A stretch of 6,603 bases of DNA from Candidatus Bathyarchaeota archaeon (GTDB lineage Archaea; Thermoproteota; Bathyarchaeia; Bathyarchaeales; UBA233): positions 1-6,603 of the forward strand of contig JARYMR010000084.1 of assembly GCA_029907045.1 (NCBI GenBank), given 5' to 3'. The translations under genes were made by a program, and so were the position numbers. The notes beneath the pieces are model-generated. The model was not told the origin of the DNA. It saw nothing but the letters and a program-made list of their open reading frames with translations, and searched no databases. This document shows, piece by piece, positions 1-6,095 of the stretch (position 1 is its first letter; every line of letters begins with the position of its first letter).

Positions 1-162
1 TACGATTTGAAGGAGCGTCCTTACGTGGTAAATTATGTTTATGGTTTGGGTGGAAGAGACACAAGTCCAACTCAAATACGAGGCATATATGAGGATTTGC
101 AGACGATAATCAAAACAGGACGTGTTGAAAAAATGGTAAATTATGTTGGTTTAAGGGAGTGA
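1..162 (+). CDS. porA: Pyruvate:ferredoxin oxidoreductase alpha subunit, C-terminal fragment
   Basis: The reading frame is open from base 1 and ends at TGA 160-162, giving the last 53 residues of a protein whose start lies left of the window. The stretch with YGLGGRDTSP followed by I-x2-IYEDL and ending in NYVGLRE is the typical tail of the PorA subunit of archaeal pyruvate:ferredoxin oxidoreductase. PorA contributes to pyruvate binding and to the thiamine diphosphate site formed with PorB in the cytoplasmic enzyme. The assignment rests on this short tail plus the porB gene that starts 6 nt downstream, which matches the usual porG-porD-porA-porB order. A related 2-oxoacid oxidoreductase alpha subunit cannot be fully excluded from the tail alone. 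Confidence 0.85.
   Translation, partial: YDLKERPYVVNYVYGLGGRDTSPTQIRGIYEDLQTIIKTGRVEKMVNYVGLRE
155..159 (+). promoter_or_regulatory. Ribosome binding site of porB
   Basis: GGGAG lies in the last codons of porA, 9 nt before the ATG at 169, a normal distance for a Shine-Dalgarno site. It supports the start at 169 and translation coupled to porA. A weaker GGATGA at 167-172 would instead serve a second in-frame ATG at 181, so the exact start has a four-residue uncertainty. Confidence 0.5.
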
Positions 163-168
163 AAAAGG

Positions 169-1164
169 ATGAGTGAAAAAATGTTTTCTGAATGGAAATT
201 CACCGCAAAAGACATAGCCGAAAAACCAAACCTCTTCTTATCTGGACATAGAGCATGCGCAGGCTGCGGACCAGCAACAGTTTTAAGGCTCATAATGAAA
301 GCCGTTAGAGGACCAACAATAGTGACTAACGCTACTGGCTGTATGGAAGTAGTATCATCCATATACCCATACACTTCTTGGGCGTTACCATGGCTTCACA
401 CAGCCTTTGAAAATGCAGCTGCAAACGCTTCTGGAATTGAGACAGCTATAAAAATAATGAAAAAGAAGGGAAGAATAAAACAGGAGCACATAGACGTTAT
501 CGCTTTGGCTGGAGACGGCGGCACATACGACATTGGCATCCAAGCCCTAAGCGGAGCAGTTGAAAGGGGACATGACTTCTTATTTGTGCTTTACGATAAT
601 GAGGCGTATATGAATACTGGAATCCAAAGAAGCGGCGGAACCCCCCTAGGCGCATCAACCACAACATCACCAGCAGGCACGGTTCTACCAGGAAAGTTGG
701 AGCCGAAAAAGCCCATAGCAGACATTATGGTAGCGCATGAAATGCCATACGTGGCAACAGCATCGCCATATTATTGGCGGGACCTAATAACAAAAGTGCG
801 AAAAGGCTTAGAAGTGAATGGACCAGCTTTTCTGCATGTTTTTGCGCCATGCCCACGCGGATGGCGAAGCGATCCAGCAAAAACCATAGAACTTTCGCGT
901 TTGGCAGTTGAAACGTGCATATTTCCATTATGGGAAGCAGTAAACGGCGAATACCAGCTTTCGGCGCCAAGCAAGGTTATGGCTTTGAGTTCGCAGAAGA
1001 AAAAGCCTGTTAAGGAGTATTTGGAAGTGCAGGGACGGTTTAGGCATTTGTTTACTCCGCAATTCGAGAAAATGCTAAATGAAATACAAAGAATAACGGA
1101 TGAAAGATGGAATAAACTGCTCAAAAAATGCGGGATAACGAAACCAACAACACCAACGGCATAA
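169..1164 (+). CDS. porB: Pyruvate:ferredoxin oxidoreductase beta subunit (TPP-binding)
   Basis: This 331-residue protein is the catalytic beta subunit of pyruvate:ferredoxin oxidoreductase, which converts pyruvate and CoA to acetyl-CoA and CO2 while reducing ferredoxin, and can run in reverse for CO2 fixation. Four cysteines, Cys30 and Cys33 (ACAGCGPA), Cys58 (TGCMEV) and Cys228 (APCPRGW), sit where PorB proteins hold their 4Fe-4S cluster. The thiamine diphosphate/Mg motif starts at GDGG (115-118) and ends at Asp143-Asn144 in LYDNEAYMNTG. The length matches PorB (about 310-330 residues) better than the shorter KorB subunits, and the QRSGGTPLGA block (153-162) is also PorB-like. Start: ATG 169 is 6 nt after porA with GGGAG in front; ATG 181 is possible. 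The stop is 2 nt from the convergent herA stop. Codons mostly end in A or C up to about base 955 and more often in G or T afterwards. Pyruvate specificity is inferred from the family, not proven. Confidence 0.95.
   Translation: MSEKMFSEWKFTAKDIAEKPNLFLSGHRACAGCGPATVLRLIMKAVRGPTIVTNATGCMEVVSSIYPYTSWALPWLHTAFENAAANASGIETAIKIMKKKGRIKQEHIDVIALAGDGGTYDIGIQALSGAVERGHDFLFVLYDNEAYMNTGIQRSGGTPLGASTTTSPAGTVLPGKLEPKKPIADIMVAHEMPYVATASPYYWRDLITKVRKGLEVNGPAFLHVFAPCPRGWRSDPAKTIELSRLAVETCIFPLWEAVNGEYQLSAPSKVMALSSQKKKPVKEYLEVQGRFRHLFTPQFEKMLNEIQRITDERWNKLLKKCGITKPTTPTA
1123..1128 (-). terminator. Candidate U-tract terminator of herA inside porB
   Basis: Read on the minus strand this is TTTTTT, 39 nt past the herA stop. 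Archaeal RNA polymerase can terminate at U-rich tracts without a hairpin. With no intergenic space, any terminator for herA has to be inside porB, and this is the best T-run there. It is only a sequence-level candidate. Confidence 0.3.
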
Positions 1165-1166
1165 AG

Positions 1167-3047
1167 TCAGCTTTTGCTTGCCGAAAGATATTTTTCTATC
1201 TCGTTTTCTGCGTTGTCCGCCTTTATGAATATTGGCACGTTCTCCATTCCAGTTGCTATATAACTTGACAATAGCCATTCGCCGGGCGCAAACTCTAAGG
1301 TTTTCTCTAATATGCCCTTATCTATCATGAAGGTTTCGCTTACGAGCTGGCGGTCGTATGGGCGTGGCAAGGTGCCCACAAAATATGTGTGAAGCTGTTG
1401 TAAGGCATTTGTGTTCAAGTAGGCTATGCGCTGCGTGGCTATGCAAACGCCTAAACCATATTTTCTTCCTTGCCTAAGCAATGTTTCCACATGCCCAGAA
1501 CACTTCGCATCAATGCCAGAGCCTCCGCTTGGTATAAATTCTTGGGCTTCATCGAAAACGAGGAGGATGTATGGTTTTACTTGGAATTTGCGTTTTCTCC
1601 TCACAAGCAAATCTTGCGTAAGCGTTACCACAAGGTCCTTTATTGTGAAAGGGTCTGAAATTGAAATGCAAATAAGTCTTGTTGTTTTGTCTTCCAACAA
1701 CTCTCGAATTTTTTCTATGGCTAATCCACCTGTCTCTTTCTCTTCCCTTTCATTTCGCCTCTTTACCCTATCCAAAAGCATGCTTCTCGTGGTTGCCCAA
1801 GCATAAAGTTGGCTTTTTTCGTGAACCTTAAACTCTTCCACTTTCGCTCTGGCTACTTGGTCTATGAATTTAACGAAATCTTCGCTGACCTCTTGATTTT
1901 CCATAAGCCCATGCTCCTCAATATACTCCAAAATGGCATCGCGAATCTCGTCAATAGCATTCATATAATTTGGCTTGTCAGCAGAACCCTTTCTCTGGTC
2001 GCTTAACTCTTCCATAAACTCGCTATAAGTTGGAACTTTCCCTCTAGGTCTTTTGTAGTAGAAGAGTCTGCCTTGATCCATTATGCATTTTAATCCCTTC
2101 TTAATCCGCTCGTCAGTTTCGTACTCCCTTGGTTTGACAACAGAGTTGAAGAACTGCTCTAAGGAGTCTATCCTATTTTCCATAATAACCTTTGCAGAAA
2201 CTGTTGGGTCTGTTAAAATGTCCAAGAGAAGGAATACGTATTCGCAGCTTATGTCAAAAACCACTATCTTCGTTTGCTCAGTATGATACAACAGCCGTCT
2301 CAAAATGTTTGACATTAAATTGCTTTTTCCACCGCCCGTAAAAGCGAAAACGCCAAAATGGTAGCGCACAAGCTTCTCAAAATCCACATATATGGGAATG
2401 ATGGTTTTGCTTGCTTGAAACATTTTTATTAAACCAAGCCTCGGATCCGCACGGGCATCGCTGACAGTTTTAGACGGGTCTATTCCTAACTTTTCCGCTA
2501 TTTTCTGGTTATACATGCGATTTATCATTTCACCATTCAAAAGATAGGCTGGACTGCCCACAACGGGATAGGAGAAGCCCTTAACAAACTCGAATTCACA
2601 TTTTCCATTAACAATCAAGTCATAATTTATTGGTATGGCATCTATCTGAACCATCATCGTAGACTTATCATCTGTCTGCCAATCCTCCTCAGACTGCTCA
2701 ATAATCTCAAACTGCATAGGATAATAACCATGATCAGACAAACCCCGCAAACCAAAATGTTCAGGCCAAACGCGGCTAATCTCCATAAGCGTAAACCTCT
2801 CCGCATCTCCCTCAGTCTGCTTGAAATTCTTAACAGCCAAAAGCATACCCTCTTCCAAAAGCCCCATCAAATCTTTTTGATACTCCACCTTAATGCGACA
2901 TTGATAGCGGGCACTTGTGCCTGCAAGCTTAGTTTCTTCGGCTGCTGCAAAAAATCTTGGAATCACGGCAGCTAGCCTAGCGCGGAATCTGCCATCAAAA
3001 TCTGTGAAGCAGAAGCTGTTAAAATTGTTCTCTCCTTGCGGCTTCAA
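1167..3047 (-). CDS. herA: HerA hexameric DNA translocase / ATPase
   Basis: This 626-residue FtsK/HerA-type ATPase pumps double-stranded DNA for end resection with NurA, in archaea together with Mre11-Rad50. Residues about 45-160 fit the beta-barrel (HAS-barrel) region at the N-terminus of HerA. Walker A is FTGGGKSN (236-243, Lys241) and Walker B is ILLVFDEAQEF (494-504, Asp499-Glu500). LLRQGRKYGLG (523-533) carries the arginines expected at the subunit interface, followed by the sensor-like ATQR (537-540). Between the Walker motifs lies a highly charged, probably helical stretch (about 340-455). The protein is longer than the roughly 500-residue Sulfolobus HerA. Start: TTG at 3045-3047, with AGGAGG 7 nt ahead and an in-frame TGA 10 codons upstream with no ATG, GTG or TTG between, so it is the first possible start; the next ATG would lose 60 residues. 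The first 29 nt overlap the end of nurA. The gene ends 2 nt from porB, tail to tail. Confidence 0.95.
   Translation of the reverse strand: MKPQGENNFNSFCFTDFDGRFRARLAAVIPRFFAAAEETKLAGTSARYQCRIKVEYQKDLMGLLEEGMLLAVKNFKQTEGDAERFTLMEISRVWPEHFGLRGLSDHGYYPMQFEIIEQSEEDWQTDDKSTMMVQIDAIPINYDLIVNGKCEFEFVKGFSYPVVGSPAYLLNGEMINRMYNQKIAEKLGIDPSKTVSDARADPRLGLIKMFQASKTIIPIYVDFEKLVRYHFGVFAFTGGGKSNLMSNILRRLLYHTEQTKIVVFDISCEYVFLLLDILTDPTVSAKVIMENRIDSLEQFFNSVVKPREYETDERIKKGLKCIMDQGRLFYYKRPRGKVPTYSEFMEELSDQRKGSADKPNYMNAIDEIRDAILEYIEEHGLMENQEVSEDFVKFIDQVARAKVEEFKVHEKSQLYAWATTRSMLLDRVKRRNEREEKETGGLAIEKIRELLEDKTTRLICISISDPFTIKDLVVTLTQDLLVRRKRKFQVKPYILLVFDEAQEFIPSGGSGIDAKCSGHVETLLRQGRKYGLGVCIATQRIAYLNTNALQQLHTYFVGTLPRPYDRQLVSETFMIDKGILEKTLEFAPGEWLLSSYIATGMENVPIFIKADNAENEIEKYLSASKS
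1172..1207 (+). terminator. Candidate T-tract terminator of porAB inside herA
   Basis: Starting 7 nt after the porB stop, the + strand carries three T-runs: TTTT at 1172-1175, TTTTT at 1191-1195 and TTTT at 1204-1207. This spacing resembles archaeal intrinsic terminators made of serial U-tracts. The region also encodes the last residues of HerA on the other strand, so the T-runs coincide with Lys/Glu/Ser codons there and could be accidental. Confidence 0.4.
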
Positions 3048-4920
3048 TCGTGGCCCTCCTTTCCCTAAAGGTGCTCATGTAAAATATGAACTTTCTCAAT
3101 TTATGGTTATTGAGCATCCAATCCGCCGTCGTATCCACAATGCGCTTGAACTGGTTGTAATTCCACTTTGCAACCTTATCAGCAATAAACAATGGTTTGT
3201 TGTGGCCGAAGGCTTCTGGAATGCTGGAAGGCGCCATCGCCTCCAAAACAACCATCACCAAATTCTGAATTTCATTAGGAACATCCTTGTCCACAAACAA
3301 AATGGTTTCCACGGTTTCTTTTGTTCCATCGCTGAGTTCGTTCCAAAACTCCACGACATTTTCTGGCTTATAATCATATTCCGGATAAACCAAACGGTCC
3401 ACCAAGAGGACGTTGCTGCGCAAAAGTGGGTCTGTTTTGGCTTGGCTTAATTGCACATAAGTTTTTAGGAAAGTTTTCTCCAAGCCTATCTTGTTTTTTA
3501 TGGCGCCAGACACGTATCCTTTCCTTTTTTGTCTGTCTGGAACCATTGTTCTGTAGGCTGAATCGTATTCGATTAGGCTCCATGGCGGCTTAATTTTTTC
3601 TGGGTTGAAGATGCTTGTGGATTGGAGTATCATGCGGTCTGTGTTTGGCAGTTTCTCGAATTCTTCAGGCGTGATATTTGCCTTTAACAAGCTTTCATTA
3701 TTCATTATTGGGATGAGTTGTCTTTTGAAATCCCTTGCTGCCGTATCTTTCGTTATACCTATAAGCAAAATGTGCCTTTTCCAGCACTCTTCCATAAGCA
3801 TTTGCAATGTGAAAAGCGTTAGAAAAGCGATATCAAGGGTTGTAAGCCAATGCTCTTTTCCATCCTTCAAAATCTTCATAAGATTTGCGGTTTCCGAGGT
3901 TTTTGTGAAAAAAAATTGGTCGCCGAGGCTGGTTACAAGTTTTTTGATGCGTTCCCATGTTGTGGCATACTTTGGTTTCAGGATGTAGGTTTCATTTTTC
4001 TCTTTTAAAATATCCCTTTTCACCAAATGCTTAACGTATCTCTTCACCCTTTTTGCTCTTTTCTCGTCTGTTATGCCAAAATCTTTTAGAATTTGTTTTT
4101 CTGTTAGGACTTCCTTTTGTTTAGCTAAGTGAATTATTGCATAGCGTAGGTAGTCTGCCCTTGGCGGTGGCAAACCCAAGGCTTGGTTGTAAACGTATTG
4201 TCTTGCTATGGTTAGGTCGTTGATGTCTATTGTTTCGTTGTCTATTTTGTAGCCTAGTATGCTGCTTTTCTTTTCCCATAATTCCCGTTTTGATGTGTCG
4301 TAGAGGAGGCTTGCTCTTTCTATGGATAGGCTTCTGTCAAGGAGGACTATGTGGGTTTTTTGGTTTTGGTCTGTGACAAGCTTATAAGCCAAGTAGTATT
4401 CTGCAAGGGTCATTATCCAGTTAGCGATGGTTGCATTGTTTATTATTGTCTCATCCATTAATGGCTTGTTTAGGCTTATTTCTTCTGGTTGTTCTGCGGC
4501 GAAAAAGGTTTGGTCTATGTCTGGGATTTCGTTTACGTATATGGGGACTACGCTTGATACGCCAGCTGTTTGTTGAAGGGTCTTTTCATCATATTCGATT
4601 TGTGGTTTATTGTTTTCTTGGATGGTTATGGTACCCATTGAGGCGTAGGCTCCTCCGAAGAATATGACTAGGTCAAAGAGAGGTCTTGAGTACATGGTTC
4701 CGTCTATGCCTGCAAAGCGTAAGTTTGTAGTTCCGAAGAAGTTTTTTGCTGTTTGGTGGGCTTGTTTTTGGTTGAAGTTTGTTTTTATTAAGTTTGAGAG
4801 TAAAGTGTTGTAGAGGTTTTTGATTGCTGAGAAGCTTTTTTCGTATTCTAGGATTTGTTTTGTGGCTCCGTTTTTTAGGATATCGCTTGTTCTTTTTATC
4901 GTGTTGCTTATGGTTGACAA
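3019..4920 (-). CDS. nurA: NurA 5'-3' nuclease, extended form with inserted winged-helix-like domain
   Basis: NurA is the nuclease partner of HerA in DNA-end resection. The N-terminal motif is FAGIDGTMYS (69-78, Asp73), matching the family's DG(S/T) metal-binding aspartate. Glu174 in MTLAEYY and Asp195 in VLLDRSLS fit the next two acidic positions. LIGITKDTAARDF (386-398) fits the family's 'G-[IV]-x-K' segment, and FGHNKPLFIADKVAKW (571-586) fits the C-terminal 'YPxPLxxAH' segment, but with His573 and Asp581 where Tyr and His are expected. At 633 residues it is far longer than the usual 330-450. Much of the extra length lies between Asp195 and residue 386, where about 255-317 read as helix, helix, very basic helix (DEKRAKRVKRYVKHLVKRD, 285-303) and a beta wing, like a winged-helix DNA-binding fold. 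Start: TTG 4918-4920 is the first possible start after the in-frame stop of the preceding gene (63 nt away); AGG at 4931-4933 is a weak ribosome site. Codons shift from A/C-ending to G/T-ending near base 3450. The NurA assignment relies on motifs and the herA neighbour. Confidence 0.88.
   Translation of the reverse strand: MSTISNTIKRTSDILKNGATKQILEYEKSFSAIKNLYNTLLSNLIKTNFNQKQAHQTAKNFFGTTNLRFAGIDGTMYSRPLFDLVIFFGGAYASMGTITIQENNKPQIEYDEKTLQQTAGVSSVVPIYVNEIPDIDQTFFAAEQPEEISLNKPLMDETIINNATIANWIMTLAEYYLAYKLVTDQNQKTHIVLLDRSLSIERASLLYDTSKRELWEKKSSILGYKIDNETIDINDLTIARQYVYNQALGLPPPRADYLRYAIIHLAKQKEVLTEKQILKDFGITDEKRAKRVKRYVKHLVKRDILKEKNETYILKPKYATTWERIKKLVTSLGDQFFFTKTSETANLMKILKDGKEHWLTTLDIAFLTLFTLQMLMEECWKRHILLIGITKDTAARDFKRQLIPIMNNESLLKANITPEEFEKLPNTDRMILQSTSIFNPEKIKPPWSLIEYDSAYRTMVPDRQKRKGYVSGAIKNKIGLEKTFLKTYVQLSQAKTDPLLRSNVLLVDRLVYPEYDYKPENVVEFWNELSDGTKETVETILFVDKDVPNEIQNLVMVVLEAMAPSSIPEAFGHNKPLFIADKVAKWNYNQFKRIVDTTADWMLNNHKLRKFIFYMSTFRERRATIEAARREQF
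3055..3060 (-). promoter_or_regulatory. AGGAGG Shine-Dalgarno site that sets the herA TTG start
   Basis: The minus strand reads AGGAGG, then 7 nt, then TTG at 3047-3045. The site lies inside nurA, where it encodes two adjacent arginines near the C-terminus. A perfect anti-16S match at the right spacing is strong support for the TTG and suggests translational coupling, so that NurA and HerA are made together. Confidence 0.85.
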
Positions 4921-4983
4921 TTTTGTTTCGCCTTTGTTGTTATTTTTGGTTTTTGTTGGGTAAAAGTTTTGGGTATAAGTGGG

Positions 4984-5799
4984 TTATTTGGTTTCTATTA
5001 TGTGTTGGTATGTGGTGTTTTGGTCTATTATTGTTAATGTTGGCTGGGGTTTTCTTGTTAGAATTATTGGTTTTGCTAGGATTTCTGCTGTTTTTGCCAG
5101 TTCTTTTATTGTTTCTACTTTTATTATGGTGGTTTCTTGTGGGGTTTTTGGTGGTTCTGCGGCTTCTATTATCAAGTCTTTGTATGGGGCTATGAGTTTT
5201 TCCAGCGGAGTTTCTTTTGTTTTTGGTTTTGTTTTGGTGTGAAAATATGTGGAGAAGGCTAGTCCTGCTATGGCTATTGTGGTTAGGCTGTATGATGCGT
5301 AGAGTCGGTTTATTATGTCTTGGTGGGTTATCGTTTGGTTTTCTGTTATTGTTTCTGTTTTTGTTTGGTATAGATCGCTTATTGTGGTTATTTCGCCTTG
5401 GTCTGAGCGTTGGAATGTTATTGTGATTGTTGGTGTAAAGGTTTGGTAAATTGGGCTGACTGCGGTGTTGGCGTTTATGGTGAATTCCGTTGTTATTTCT
5501 ATTGTGTAGTATTGAGGTGGCGTGATCCCCATTTCTGATGAGATTTTTGCTAATATTGGATCTAGTTCTGTTTTGGTTATTTGGGCTAGTTCAATTTGGA
5601 TTTGTTTTTCGTTTGTTGTCTGGGGTGACGTTTGGTTTATCTGATATTGGATAACTGATGTTTTTAGCGTTTGAGTTGTAGTATATGTGATTGTGGCTTC
5701 TGATGGTAGCGTTGTGTGGAAAGTGTATGTTAGGGTTAGGTTGATTTGGCGGGTTATTTTTGTGTAGATTATTCCTTCGCCTGTTTTAATGTTGTTTTG
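4984..5799 (-). CDS. C-terminal part of the broken DUF5305 protein (outer domain, second membrane helix, tail)
   Basis: This frame is open from just after TAA at 5800-5802 and encodes 271 residues. About 165 belong to the Thr/Ile-rich outer domain, with possible glycosylation sequons NLT and NQT. Then comes a membrane segment (LYASYSLTTIAIAGLAFSTY, about 5298-5239). The cytoplasmic tail of about 85 residues contains EKLIAPYKDLIIEAAEPP and VETIKELAKTAEILAKPIIL, blocks characteristic of the DUF5305 C-terminus. The only ATG that would start an independent protein is at 5530-5532, but conserved-looking sequence continues upstream of it. The stop at 4984-4986 is in the same frame as nurA, 63 nt ahead, and I see no U-tract between them, so read-through into nurA is possible. 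Confidence 0.6.
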   Translation of the reverse strand, partial: QNNIKTGEGIIYTKITRQINLTLTYTFHTTLPSEATITYTTTQTLKTSVIQYQINQTSPQTTNEKQIQIELAQITKTELDPILAKISSEMGITPPQYYTIEITTEFTINANTAVSPIYQTFTPTITITFQRSDQGEITTISDLYQTKTETITENQTITHQDIINRLYASYSLTTIAIAGLAFSTYFHTKTKPKTKETPLEKLIAPYKDLIIEAAEPPKTPQETTIIKVETIKELAKTAEILAKPIILTRKPQPTLTIIDQNTTYQHIIETK

Positions 5800-5993
5800 T
5801 TATTGTAGATTATGTTTGGTGTTTGAAGTATTGCCGTATAATCATAGTCTGCTATGCTTCTGTATGTGCATAGGGTTTGGGTTATGGTTTCTTCTATTGG
5901 AGTTTGATATGTCGTGTAAAGGGTTAAAATTGAGAGTAGAGTTAAAACTGTGAAGAGAAGGATTAGGACTATTGTTTTTGGTGGTTTTTTCAT
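5769..5993 (-). CDS. N-terminal part of the broken DUF5305 protein (membrane anchor)
   Basis: As it stands this frame makes a 74-residue peptide from ATG 5991-5993 to TAA 5769-5771. It starts MKKPPK, then a single hydrophobic segment (about residues 7-26) that acts as a signal anchor, then an outward-facing stretch rich in Thr and Tyr with the family-typical Y-D-Y-x-A-x-L-x-x-P-N-I-I-Y pattern near residues 50-63. The final residues QAKE come after the presumed frameshift and are not family-like. No strong ribosome site is visible; AGG lies about 12 nt before the ATG. A TATA-like box about 45 nt upstream suggests its own promoter. Confidence 0.6.
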   Translation of the reverse strand: MKKPPKTIVLILLFTVLTLLSILTLYTTYQTPIEETITQTLCTYRSIADYDYTAILQTPNIIYNNKTTLKQAKE

Positions 5994-6034
5994 GTGTGGT
6001 TTGCGACCTATGCTTTATCGTATTGAATGATGTT

Positions 6035-6050
6035 TCTTTTTAAAATGTTT
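6035..6050 (-). promoter_or_regulatory. Candidate archaeal promoter (TATA box) for the DUF5305 gene
   Basis: The roughly 100 bp between the two envelope genes (5994-6095) hold a minus-strand ATTTTAAAAAG element preceded by GCAAAAC, which could act as TATA box plus BRE. Start of transcription would then be expected near 6010-6015, leaving a leader of about 20 nt. The sequence match is loose and the region is AT-rich, so this is tentative. I see nothing else in the gap. Confidence 0.35.
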
Positions 6051-6095
6051 TGCTTCTTTATTGTAGTAAAGTTGTTTGGTAAATGGAGAAATTGG

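Larger units (their letters stand above)
4984..5993 (-). pseudogene. DUF5305 family two-pass membrane protein, interrupted by a one-base frameshift
   Basis: Two minus-strand frames together make one DUF5305-type protein of about 336 residues. The first frame (5993-5769) gives a short basic N-terminus, a membrane helix at residues 7-26 and the start of the outer domain, DYDYTAILQTPNIIYNNKTT. The second (open from 5799 to the stop at 4984) continues with GEGIIYTKITRQINLTLTYT, the rest of the outer domain, a second membrane helix and a cytoplasmic tail. They join if one A is added to the AAAA run at 5784-5787 (reads TTLKTGEGIIY) or to the one at 5795-5798. The second frame has no start codon before ATG 5532, which lies mid-domain, so it is not an independent gene. 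The family's function is unknown; these are envelope proteins with a large Thr/Ile/Asn-rich outer domain carrying possible N-glycosylation sites. The break may be true decay, an assembly error in a short A-run, or -1 slippage. Confidence 0.75.

Noticed and set aside
771..1124. A minus-strand open frame of 117 codons inside porB
   Set aside because: It is antisense to the porB region holding the fourth cluster cysteine and conserved sequence, and it has no domain of its own.
1426..1806. A + strand open frame of 126 codons inside herA
   Set aside because: It is fully antisense to the conserved ATPase core, including Walker B, which has clear coding motifs on the minus strand. Its own translation shows no recognisable domain.
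2917..3450. A + strand open frame of 177 codons across the nurA-herA junction
   Set aside because: It is antisense to two well-supported genes and its translation is low in recognisable motifs; it is a by-product of their codon use.
4824..5195. A + strand open frame rich in Leu, Phe and Trp that looks like a multi-pass membrane protein
   Set aside because: It is antisense to nurA and the DUF5305 gene. The hydrophobic look follows from the G/T-rich strand, where codons for Leu, Phe, Val, Gly and Trp dominate, and there is no family pattern or ribosome site.
4984..5532. An independent 182-residue protein starting at ATG 5532
   Set aside because: The frame continues upstream for 89 codons with sequence of the same type and family pattern, and it joins the upstream frame at the frameshift; ATG 5532 lies mid-domain.
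5535..5541. A TGATGA-like element resembling a C box of a C/D guide RNA
   Set aside because: The purine before the core is missing, no matching D box and stem were seen nearby, and it lies within a coding region.
5729..5740. Telomere-like GTTAGGGTTAGG
   Set aside because: Only two units, and they fall within the coding sequence for the DUF5305 outer domain (Asn-Leu-Thr-Leu-Thr on the minus strand). The G/T-rich strand makes such matches likely.
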